Shown in pieces: positions 25,315-33,279 of a stretch of DNA of 35,352 nucleotides. The stretch spans positions 1 through 35,352 of the forward strand of contig PDZS01000049.1 in assembly GCA_002753225.1 (NCBI GenBank), in the 5' to 3' direction. The notes beneath the pieces were generated by a model. The model searched no databases and was not told the DNA's origin. It was given only the letters and a program-made list of their open reading frames with translations. The position numbers and the translations under genes are program-made. The first letter of the stretch is position 1. Every line of letters begins with the position of its first letter. Source of the DNA: Deltaproteobacteria bacterium YD0425bin51. Lineage in GTDB: Bacteria > Desulfobacterota > Desulfobacteria > Desulfobacterales > YD0425bin51.

Positions 25315-26223
25315 CTATGAGCAAAACCTGTTTCTGCCACTTTTTTTTGCTTTATATAGAGCTTGATCAGCTATTTTAATCAATTCTTCAGGTAAGAAAC
25401 TATTTGAGGGATTTACTGTACAAACTCCCTGACTTATTGTTATGCAACTATTAGTGGGTGAATGAATGTGGGGTATTTGAAGAGATAAAATTTCATTATG
25501 AAATTTTTTAGCAACCAACATAGCGCCATCTAAGTTTGTTTTTGGTAAAATACATCCAAACTCTTCACCGCCATAGCGAGCTAAAATATCTATCTTTCTT
25601 TGAACTAAAGATTCAAGACATTTGGCAACTTTAATAAGACATGAATCACCATCTTGATGTCCATAATTATCATTATACAACTTAAAATGATCGATATCTA
25701 TCAAAATTAATGATAATGGAGAAGATTCCCTAATACTATAGTTCCATGCCATTAGTATATATTCATCAAAACGACGGCGATTGGCTATACCTGTCAATCC
25801 ATCACGCAAAGAGTGATTTTTCAGCAGTTCACTTTTTATTTTGAGATCAACATGTGTTCTGACTCTAGCTTCAACTACGACAGGCCTAAATGGCTTTGTG
25901 ACATAATCAACAGCTCCTGCCTCAAATCCTTTTAATTCATCTTTTTCGTCTGCTTTTGCAGTAATAAAAATTACAGGAATATCTTGAGTGTTTTGATCAG
26001 CCTTTAATCTTTTGCATACTTCATAGCCATCAATTCCCGGCATCATAACATCAAGTAAAATAAGATCAGGAGGAGTATCTGAAAAAGCTATCTGCAATGC
26101 TCTTTCTCCATTTGTTGCTACACGAATATTATAATTAGGTCGCAAAAATTCATTTAATATTTTAACATTATAAGGTTCATCATCAACAATAAGTAACGAG
26201 GCTTTTTGATTACTTTTATCCAT
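25315..26223 (-). CDS. receiver-GGDEF diguanylate cyclase (cassette 2 effector)
   Basis: A 302-residue response regulator that would make cyclic di-GMP when phosphorylated. The receiver (8-125) has Asp58 in Leu-Leu-Asp-Val-Met-Met-Pro, a Thr-Ala-Lys switch and Lys110. The GGDEF domain (about 135-300) has Asp-x-Leu-Thr-Gly-x-x-Asn-Arg-Arg, Asp-Ile-Asp-His-Phe-Lys and the active-site motif Gly-Gly-Glu-Glu-Phe (218-222). An Arg-Lys-Ile-Asp inhibitory site (209-212) lies exactly five residues before it, so product feedback is expected. The architecture is like a one-receiver PleD/WspR. It starts 6 bp after the big hybrid kinase stop; its AGAGGAAT ribosome binding site lies in the tail of that gene. 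Confidence 0.94.
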   Translation of the reverse strand: MDKSNQKASLLIVDDEPYNVKILNEFLRPNYNIRVATNGERALQIAFSDTPPDLILLDVMMPGIDGYEVCKRLKADQNTQDIPVIFITAKADEKDELKGFEAGAVDYVTKPFRPVVVEARVRTHVDLKIKSELLKNHSLRDGLTGIANRRRFDEYILMAWNYSIRESSPLSLILIDIDHFKLYNDNYGHQDGDSCLIKVAKCLESLVQRKIDILARYGGEEFGCILPKTNLDGAMLVAKKFHNEILSLQIPHIHSPTNSCITISQGVCTVNPSNSFLPEELIKIADQALYKAKKSGRNRFCS

Positions 26224-26229
26224 TATTAT

Positions 26230-29200
26230 TTATTCCTCTTTCAATTCAATATTAATTTTTTTAGCAATATTCTCTAATAAATTAATCGCATTTGGGAAAT
26301 CAAAGTTGTTTATCTGCTCGTCAAGTTGTTTTACTTCTTCCTTAATAATTGAAATATCAATACATTCCTTGAAGCGTTTTAAACTTTCTGATGAATCAGG
26401 GTTATCATTTTTAATAAGGTCATAAAGTTCCATTATAATTGGTTTAATATTATCAACTTTAATAATATTTGCAGGTTTATCGTCATATGCCATTTCATTA
26501 AAAATTTTTATAGACTCTAAAACCTTTTGTAAAGCTTGATCAAAATTTAATAATAAATTGGAATAGATGTCTTCTTTTTTATCTTCTATTGCCAATTCTA
26601 ATTCACATGCAGCAGCATGAACATGATTTGCAGAGATATTTCCTGATATTCCCTTTATTGTATGAACAAGACGTTTAGCAGTATTTATCTCTCCTTTTTC
26701 TATTTCGTTTCTTATTTCTTCTTTTGCATTAGCATACTTTTTAGAAAAACCAATTAGCAAGTCTTTAAACAATTGTTTATTACCTTTAAGTCTTTTTAAA
26801 CCTGATTCAATATCAATACCTGCTAAATTTTTTGGAAAATCAAGGCATATATCTTGATTTTTAAATTGTTTCAATTGATTTTTTTGCTCTTCTGTAAGAT
26901 CTCTTATCCTTGGTTTAATCCACCGAATAAGAACATTAAATAACTCAGATGGATTTATTGGCTTGCTGACATAATCACTCATACCAGCATTTAAACATTC
27001 TTCTTTAGCCCCTTTAATAGCATGTGCAGTCATAGCAATAATAGGCAACTGATTAAAACGGTTATCATTTTTTATGATACTTGTTGCTTCATATCCACCC
27101 ATGACTGGCATCTGGACATCCATAAGTACAAGTTCATATTCTGAATTATTTAATGCATCAATAGCCTCTTTTCCATTATTTGCAATATCAACAACCAATC
27201 CAGCATTTATCAGTATTTCTTGTGCAACCTGCTGATTTAAAATATTATCTTCGACAAGCAACACCCTTGCACCTTCAATCATTTTCTTTATTTCAGAATT
27301 TGATTCAATAGATGTTTTTTGTTTTAAATCTGAGTGAGTTTTAACTCCTAATACATTCATTATGGTATCAAACATTAGAGAAGAGACTATAGGTTTCATC
27401 ATAAAAGCGTTAATTCCTACTTTTTCAGCTTGTTTCATTACCTCTTCTCTGCCAAAGGCTGTAACCATAATAATCAATGGAATATGTTCTAATTTTGAAT
27501 TGTTCTTAATTTGTTTGGATGCCTCGATCCCATCTATTCCCGGCATCATCCAATCCATAAAAACCAAATCATAAGGCTCTCCTTTAAGAGAAGCTCTTTC
27601 TAGTTCTATTAGAGCTGCTTTTGCACAAGGCTTTGTTGTTACGTTAAATTTGAAAGAGGCAAGTTGGTCAGCTAGTACATCCCTTGCCATAGGATGGTCA
27701 TCAACCACAAGAACTCTAAGACCTTTAATATCTGTAGGGAGAATAAGATTTTTTTCTTTTCCAGACTTTATTAAGCCAAAATCAGCAGTAAAAGAAAACG
27801 TACTCCCCTTGTCTATCTCACTTTCTACAAATATTTCTCCCCCCATCATATCTACTAGGCGTTTGCAAATAGTAAGTCCAAGTCCTGTACCTCCAAATTT
27901 TCGGGTTATAGATGTATCTCCCTGAGCAAAAGAAGTAAAAAGTTGTGCTATTTGTCCTTCCGTCATTCCTATCCCGGTATCTTTAACATAGAATTTAAGC
28001 ACACACCTGTTTTCATCTTTTTTTATAACTTCAACATTAATAAGTATATGTCCTGTTTCTGTGAATTTGATGGCATTGTTTACAAGATTGATCAATACCT
28101 GTCCAAGACGGAGCGGATCTCCAATTAAGTCTGTAGGTACATCACTTTCGATTTTATTTATAAGTTCTAGACCTTTTTCTGAAGCTTTAACAGATATAAT
28201 GTTTATGATATTATTTATAACATCATCCATATTGAAATCAATTGCCTCAATTTCTAGTTTACCTGCTTCTATTTTAGAAAAATCTAGAATGTCATTTATA
28301 ACAGATAAAAGAGATTTAGCTGAAAATTCAATTTTAGATAAATAATCATATTGTTTGTCAGTAAGTTCAGTTTTTAAAGCCAATCCTGAAAAACCAATTA
28401 TTGCGTTCATAGGGGTTCTTATTTCATGGCTCATATTTGCTAAAAATTCACTTTTTGCTTTACTTGATGCTTCTGCAGTTTCACGTTCTCTTAATGCTTT
28501 TTCCTTTTCTTTTCTTTCTGAAATATCAATAATAGATCCTTCAAAGTAATTTATTTTTTTTATCTCATCATAGATAAGGCGTACTGACATAGAAACAGTA
28601 ATGATCTGTTTGTTTTTTTTATAAATATCTACTTCATAACCTAAAATTTGCCCTTTTTCTTGCAATAATTGGATCAGTTTTTCACGTTCATTTATATTAC
28701 AATAGAGTGTTTGAATAAAATTAGGCTTATTAATTATTTCATCAGTTGAATTATATCCCATAATATTTGCTAATGCATTATTTGCATTTACAAGTTTACC
28801 ATCAGGCGTTGTTTGAAAAATACCTTCTAATGAATTTTCAAAAATATCTCTAAATTTTTTTTCAGATTCGGAAAGTTCCATATTTATGCTTTTGAGCTCT
28901 ATGATTTGCTGCATAATTTTACTTCCCATTGTTTTAAGCACAGATACAGTTTCTTTAAATTCTAAAAAAGGTATTGCTTCTTCATTAATAGTATAGAAAC
29001 CACCTGCAAATGAGCGTACAATATTTGTTAATTTTTTTGTTGGAGAAGCTAACCATAAGGCTATTGGATAAGTTACAGCCAGCAAACATAAAAGCATAAT
29101 CACAATTCCAACTGTCAATTTTACCATTACATTATGAGCTGATTGAAAAATGATCCTTGTTGGTTCATTAAGTCGTATTTGATATACCAGTTTAGCGATA

Positions 29201-29982
29201 TTAGAAATATTTCCGAGCTGTAGAGAAAAGATCCTAGAAGCAATATAATTATTACCAGATTCTCCTTTAGGATCACGCAATAAAATATTTTTTCCATCTT
29301 TCAATAGTTCTAACTGAGTATACTGTTCCATTTTCGATAACATGAGTATAGCCAAGCTTTGGATGGGAATAATAGCTAAAAGTTGTCCTTTAACTTCATC
29401 TGTAGTTTTATCGATAAGAGGGGCAAGAATTGCAATTCCGTGATTGCTATATGTAGATATATATTTTTTTTCATCATTCTTCATTACCGAAGTTCGACTT
29501 AAAAAAGTCTCATCTTCAAAATCTATAAAAAAAGGAAAACGGTTGTCATTTTGCTTTAATACTAATGACTTTTCTACAACTTTTGGCAAATATCGTGAAG
29601 AGTCTGTCGGAAAGGCTTCCACAACTTCAGCATCCATGTTTATAAGATATAGGGAGGATGCTAATTGATTTTCTCTCTGAAATGTCTCCATATATTCTAT
29701 AGCTTTAAAACTCATAAAGTTGCGGATCCCCAATGCTGATTTTAAAGTCCCTTGAATGACTTCATTATTAAAACTAAGCGTCATAAGCCCTGATGTAAGA
29801 AGTCCAATTTCATGATCTATTGAAATGGAAAGGTTTTTTGCCTTTATGTCCAGTTCTTTTAGAGCGTTTAAATGGCTGAGGTCATAAATTTCCTTAATGG
29901 CAAATAGAGATATAAGGGCAGCAGGAAAAGCTCCCCAGAGCATGAAAAGCGTAATTAATGTCAAATAAAATTTTTTAAACAT
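26230..29982 (-). CDS. membrane hybrid histidine kinase with two receivers and Hpt (cassette 2)
   Basis: A 1250-residue kinase from the ATG at 29982 (AGGA 6 nt upstream). The frame is open to 30102, but that extension lies inside the preceding gene and precedes the natural Met-Phe-Lys-Lys membrane start. Domains: helix (about 5-28), large periplasmic Cache-like sensor (about 30-285), helix (about 290-312), HAMP-like linker, PAS (about 375-490), HisKA (Met-Ser-His-Glu-Ile-Arg-Thr-Pro), HATPase, receiver 1 (Met-Asp-Trp-Met-Met-Pro), receiver 2 (Met-Asp-Val-Gln-Met-Pro), Hpt (Val-His-Thr-Ile-Lys-Gly) and a helical tail of about 90 residues. All phosphorylation residues are intact. It is a paralogue of the kinase at 20002, with an extra receiver and a larger sensor. 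Confidence 0.92.
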   Translation of the reverse strand: MFKKFYLTLITLFMLWGAFPAALISLFAIKEIYDLSHLNALKELDIKAKNLSISIDHEIGLLTSGLMTLSFNNEVIQGTLKSALGIRNFMSFKAIEYMETFQRENQLASSLYLINMDAEVVEAFPTDSSRYLPKVVEKSLVLKQNDNRFPFFIDFEDETFLSRTSVMKNDEKKYISTYSNHGIAILAPLIDKTTDEVKGQLLAIIPIQSLAILMLSKMEQYTQLELLKDGKNILLRDPKGESGNNYIASRIFSLQLGNISNIAKLVYQIRLNEPTRIIFQSAHNVMVKLTVGIVIMLLCLLAVTYPIALWLASPTKKLTNIVRSFAGGFYTINEEAIPFLEFKETVSVLKTMGSKIMQQIIELKSINMELSESEKKFRDIFENSLEGIFQTTPDGKLVNANNALANIMGYNSTDEIINKPNFIQTLYCNINEREKLIQLLQEKGQILGYEVDIYKKNKQIITVSMSVRLIYDEIKKINYFEGSIIDISERKEKEKALRERETAEASSKAKSEFLANMSHEIRTPMNAIIGFSGLALKTELTDKQYDYLSKIEFSAKSLLSVINDILDFSKIEAGKLEIEAIDFNMDDVINNIINIISVKASEKGLELINKIESDVPTDLIGDPLRLGQVLINLVNNAIKFTETGHILINVEVIKKDENRCVLKFYVKDTGIGMTEGQIAQLFTSFAQGDTSITRKFGGTGLGLTICKRLVDMMGGEIFVESEIDKGSTFSFTADFGLIKSGKEKNLILPTDIKGLRVLVVDDHPMARDVLADQLASFKFNVTTKPCAKAALIELERASLKGEPYDLVFMDWMMPGIDGIEASKQIKNNSKLEHIPLIIMVTAFGREEVMKQAEKVGINAFMMKPIVSSLMFDTIMNVLGVKTHSDLKQKTSIESNSEIKKMIEGARVLLVEDNILNQQVAQEILINAGLVVDIANNGKEAIDALNNSEYELVLMDVQMPVMGGYEATSIIKNDNRFNQLPIIAMTAHAIKGAKEECLNAGMSDYVSKPINPSELFNVLIRWIKPRIRDLTEEQKNQLKQFKNQDICLDFPKNLAGIDIESGLKRLKGNKQLFKDLLIGFSKKYANAKEEIRNEIEKGEINTAKRLVHTIKGISGNISANHVHAAACELELAIEDKKEDIYSNLLLNFDQALQKVLESIKIFNEMAYDDKPANIIKVDNIKPIIMELYDLIKNDNPDSSESLKRFKECIDISIIKEEVKQLDEQINNFDFPNAINLLENIAKKINIELKEE

Positions 29983-29998
29983 GTTAATCCTAACGTTA

Positions 29999-31090
29999 TT
30001 AGAGTAAGGAAAAAATTTGAGATCTTGCCTGGCTTGCTCCTTCTTCACCAATCTGGCTCCATCCAACAGCCTTTGTTCTAAAATTGATATAAGAATCAAC
30101 AATTTTCTTAGATAAAGGGTCTTGAGCAGCTATTTCCTGCATAACCTCTTTAGCATGCATTGCAAGACCTCCCAATACTTTGGCTGGAAAATGCCGAAGC
30201 TGAACATTGTGCTGTTGTAAGAGAGTTATCAATGAATCTCCACTCAAGTTAATATATTCAGCTACTTCTGCCAAATAACTTGACATAGTTGCATGCTTAA
30301 TTACTTCTTTAAGGTCATTTGGAAGTTCGTCATATAATTTTTTATTGACAAAACACTCTTGCAAACCTTGAGGTTCATGCCATCCTGGCCAATAGTAAAA
30401 TTTAGCCACTTTTTGAAATCCGAAAATCAAGTCTTCATAGGGATTAGCCCATTCAGCTGCATCTACTTTGTTAGACTTCATGGCTTCAATAATTTCAGTT
30501 GCAGGTATAACAACAGCTTCCCCTCCTGCCTTTTCAAGGACTTTTTTTCCAAGTCCTCCAATCCGCATTTTGATTCCTTTAAAATCATCAAGTGTTTTGA
30601 TCTCCTTGTTGAACCATCCACCCATTTGTGCCCCGCTGTTTCCTGCAAAAAATGGTTTGACATTGTAATTCGCATATAATTCATCCCATAAAGATTGACC
30701 ATCTCCGAAGCTAAGCCATGCTACCATTTCCATAAAACTAAGCCCGAAAGGGACAGCACTAAAGCAATGAAAAACATCTTTTTTTACCCAGTAATAATTG
30801 ATCCCAAATCCGATATCAGCAGTTCCTTTTGATACAGCATCAAAGGAATCAAAAGCTTTTACCAATTTTCCTGGATAAAACAGAGTAATTTTAATCCGTC
30901 CATTAGATAAGGTTTCAATGCTTTTAGCAATTCTTGCTGCTATACGGCCTGATACAATGTTGTCTGGAAATGCTGAAACCATTTTCCATTCATATTTTTT
31001 TTCAGCATGTACATAAGGCGCACCTGTCAGCAGTGCACTAGTTCCCATAATTCCAGCTCCAACAACTTTTACAAAATCTCTACGTTCCAT
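29999..31090 (-). CDS. TRAP-type (DctP family) solute-binding protein, Tat-exported (cassette 2)
   Basis: A 363-residue periplasmic protein. The N-terminus carries Glu-Arg-Arg-Asp-Phe-Val-Lys, a twin-arginine motif, followed by a weakly hydrophobic region and a likely cut after Val-His-Ala near residue 29. The mature protein has DctP-family features: Gly-Thr-Ala-Asp-Ile-Gly-Phe-Gly, a Lys-x-Arg-Ile-Gly-Gly ligand-loop region with the conserved Arg, and Ala-Ala-Glu-Trp-Ala-Asn-Pro. It is closest in style to TakP/alpha-keto-acid-type TRAP binding proteins. No DctQ or DctM membrane subunit is present, and the next gene, 16 bp on, is a hybrid kinase with a large periplasmic domain. A sensing role is thus inferred. 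The ATG at 31090 follows TAGGAG. Confidence 0.9.
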   Translation of the reverse strand: MERRDFVKVVGAGIMGTSALLTGAPYVHAEKKYEWKMVSAFPDNIVSGRIAARIAKSIETLSNGRIKITLFYPGKLVKAFDSFDAVSKGTADIGFGINYYWVKKDVFHCFSAVPFGLSFMEMVAWLSFGDGQSLWDELYANYNVKPFFAGNSGAQMGGWFNKEIKTLDDFKGIKMRIGGLGKKVLEKAGGEAVVIPATEIIEAMKSNKVDAAEWANPYEDLIFGFQKVAKFYYWPGWHEPQGLQECFVNKKLYDELPNDLKEVIKHATMSSYLAEVAEYINLSGDSLITLLQQHNVQLRHFPAKVLGGLAMHAKEVMQEIAAQDPLSKKIVDSYINFRTKAVGWSQIGEEGASQARSQIFSLL

Positions 31091-31120
31091 TGTTTCTGTC
31101 TCCTACTTATTGGATTTGAA

Positions 31121-31345
31121 TTAAAAAATTTCAATAGCTTTTTTAAATTTGTCATTTACTTCAATTGTTAAAGAAGCAGCTTCATAAAGAAGTTCTTTTA
31201 TTTTTTCAGATTCTCTGCCATGTATTCTATCAGCCCATGATTTATAGCTATTTGCATGTTCCTCATTGTGTTTAATCCAATGTTTTAAAAGAGTTATGAT
31301 TTTATCATTAGAATCTATTTCTGTTTCATGATGATGATGTTCCAT
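31121..31345 (-). CDS. small His-rich helical protein, possible metal binder
   Basis: A 74-residue protein with no signal peptide. It opens with four consecutive histidines (residues 3-6) and has His22, His26 and His30 in His-Trp-x2-His-Asn-x2-His, so three imidazoles lie on one helix face. The rest is helical. The His-Trp-x2-His-Asn-Glu-Glu-His-Ala pattern recalls a small domain (DUF8180-like) that I associate with metal-linked loci; this is from memory and uncertain. Binding of Ni, Zn or heme is an inference. The ATG at 31345, preceded by AGGAG, overlaps the end of the upstream kinase gene by 20 bp. The CAT codons for the histidines are read as serine codons in the kinase frame. Confidence 0.75.
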   Translation of the reverse strand: MEHHHHETEIDSNDKIITLLKHWIKHNEEHANSYKSWADRIHGRESEKIKELLYEAASLTIEVNDKFKKAIEIF

Positions 31346-33263
31346 TTAAATTCTCCTTTTTATTGTTAATTAATGAATTTAATGTTTCTTCAAGTTCTTC
31401 TTTAGTAAATGGTTTTGCTAAAACGCCATAAAAACCATAATCCTTATAATTAGCCATAATAGGATCGTTAGAATAACCACTGCATACAATTGCTTTTACT
31501 TTAGAATCAATTTTCAATAATTCTAGAATCGTTTTAGCTCCACCCATTCCGCCCGGAATTGTCAAATCAAGAATAACTAAATCAAATGGTTGTTGAGACA
31601 AAAATGCTTGTCTATACATTTCAATTGCTTGTTTACCATCTTTGGCAAAAGATGTTTCGTATCCCAAAAATTGCAATAATCTCCCTGTCATATCAAGTAT
31701 CATTTGATCATCATCCATCACAATAATTCTACCCTGTCCTTTATGTTGAACCAGTGTCGTTGTTTTATCAGAAAGGAGTTGTGTCTTTGTCGCAGGCAAA
31801 TAAATATAAAATGTAGTACCATGCTCTACTTTGGAGTCAACTGAAATATGCCCAGTATGCGCTTTGATAATTGAATAGGTGGTAGCGAGTCCTAAACCTC
31901 TCCCTTTTTCTTTGGTTGTAAAATATGGATCAAATATTTTTGAAAGATGTTTTTCTGAAATACCAATTCCATTGTCTTTTATACTAATTTTAACGTAATC
32001 TCCAATTTGTAATATAAAACTATCATCGGAATCAATGTTTATATTTTCTGCTTGAATTTCAATAATACCGCCTTCAGGCATAGCCTGTGATGCATTGATA
32101 ACTATATTGCTTATGGCTTGATACATTTGACCGGCATCAATAGCTACTGTCAACAGATTTTCAGGAAAATTAAATTCACAACGCACTTTAGTCCCCCTGC
32201 TCATAAAGTTAGCCGATTCTTTCAGGACATCTCGAATGTCAGCATCTTTTTTTATGGGTGCTCCTCCTTTAGCAAAAGTAAGAAGCTGATGTGTCAGTTT
32301 TTGAGCTTGCTTTGTTGCTGTCTCAACATCTCTTAGTATTTGAAAAAGATTGTCATTTTGATTAATTTGGGAAAGGGCAAATGAAGTATTCCCTGAAATG
32401 ACTCCCAGCATATTATTGAAATCATGCGCAATACCTCCTGCAAGTATGCCAATAGATTCAAGTCGTTGCGCCTGTTGAAGCTCCTTTTCTATTAAAACCC
32501 GATGAGTAATATCTCTAAAAATAAGTACCACACCGATAATATTACCGTCTTTATCACGAATAGGTGAACCGCTGTCCGCAATAATACGTTCAGTGCCGTC
32601 ACGCGACACAAGTAATGTATTATTTGCAAGTTCAATTATAGTTCCGGATTGAATCACTTTTTCTATAGGATTTTCACATAATAGACGGGTTTGCTCATGG
32701 ATGATATGGAATACCTCACGAATCTCTTTTCCATAAGCTTCATGTTGAAACCATCCAGTCAGTTCTTCTGCCACTCTATTTATAAGAACAACGCGACATT
32801 GTACATCAGTCGTGATTACACCGTCACCAATAGAACGTAAGGTTACCATCAGTTGTTCTCTTTCATCAAATAAAGTCTTTTTTAATTTATATATTTCCAA
32901 ATGAGTTCTTATCCGTGCCAAAAGTTCTTCTTTTTCAAACGGTTTCAAAATGTAATCAACAGCGCCCATCTTTAAACCTTGTACACGTCTGCTTACTTCT
33001 ATAGCACCTGTAAGAAAAATTACTGGTATTTGGCTCAGATTATCTTTTAATTTAATCTGACGGAACAATTCAAAACCATCAATTCCGGACATCATTATGT
33101 CTAAAAGAATTATATCGGGTATTCTTTTTTCTAACCAAACCAAAGCCAGTTCGCTGCTGTCAGCCGCAAAAACTGTAAAACCTTCTTTCTTTAACAGTTC
33201 TGCTAATATTGTTAATGTTTCATTAGAATCATCAATTATTAAAATGCTATCTTGGTTTTTCAT
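31326..33263 (-). CDS. receiver-PAS-histidine kinase-receiver hybrid, cytoplasmic
   Basis: A 645-residue soluble kinase without membrane segments. An N-terminal receiver (about 5-125) has its phosphoacceptor in Leu-Leu-Asp-Ile-Met-Met-Ser; the usual Pro after Met-Met is Ser. A PAS domain follows (about 140-260). The kinase is of NtrB-like type (Gly-Gly-Ile-Ala-His-Asp-Phe-Asn-Asn), with its HATPase ending in Arg-Gly-Leu-Gly-Leu-Ala. A C-terminal receiver (about 510-635) has Val-Ile-Leu-Asp-Leu-Thr-Ile-Pro and Ala-Lys-Pro-Phe. There is no Hpt domain in the protein, so relay from its last receiver would need one from elsewhere, such as those of the two cassette kinases. It lies 16 bp after the kinase at 33280. 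The ATG at 33263 follows AGGAAA. Confidence 0.92.
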   Translation of the reverse strand: MKNQDSILIIDDSNETLTILAELLKKEGFTVFAADSSELALVWLEKRIPDIILLDIMMSGIDGFELFRQIKLKDNLSQIPVIFLTGAIEVSRRVQGLKMGAVDYILKPFEKEELLARIRTHLEIYKLKKTLFDEREQLMVTLRSIGDGVITTDVQCRVVLINRVAEELTGWFQHEAYGKEIREVFHIIHEQTRLLCENPIEKVIQSGTIIELANNTLLVSRDGTERIIADSGSPIRDKDGNIIGVVLIFRDITHRVLIEKELQQAQRLESIGILAGGIAHDFNNMLGVISGNTSFALSQINQNDNLFQILRDVETATKQAQKLTHQLLTFAKGGAPIKKDADIRDVLKESANFMSRGTKVRCEFNFPENLLTVAIDAGQMYQAISNIVINASQAMPEGGIIEIQAENINIDSDDSFILQIGDYVKISIKDNGIGISEKHLSKIFDPYFTTKEKGRGLGLATTYSIIKAHTGHISVDSKVEHGTTFYIYLPATKTQLLSDKTTTLVQHKGQGRIIVMDDDQMILDMTGRLLQFLGYETSFAKDGKQAIEMYRQAFLSQQPFDLVILDLTIPGGMGGAKTILELLKIDSKVKAIVCSGYSNDPIMANYKDYGFYGVLAKPFTKEELEETLNSLINNKKENLNGTSSS

Positions 33264-33279
33264 GTTTTTTTCCTGTACG

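Noticed and set aside
29983..30102. N-terminal extension of the large hybrid kinase
   Set aside because: It lies inside the TRAP binding-protein gene, and the ATG at 29982 has a ribosome binding site and starts a normal membrane anchor.
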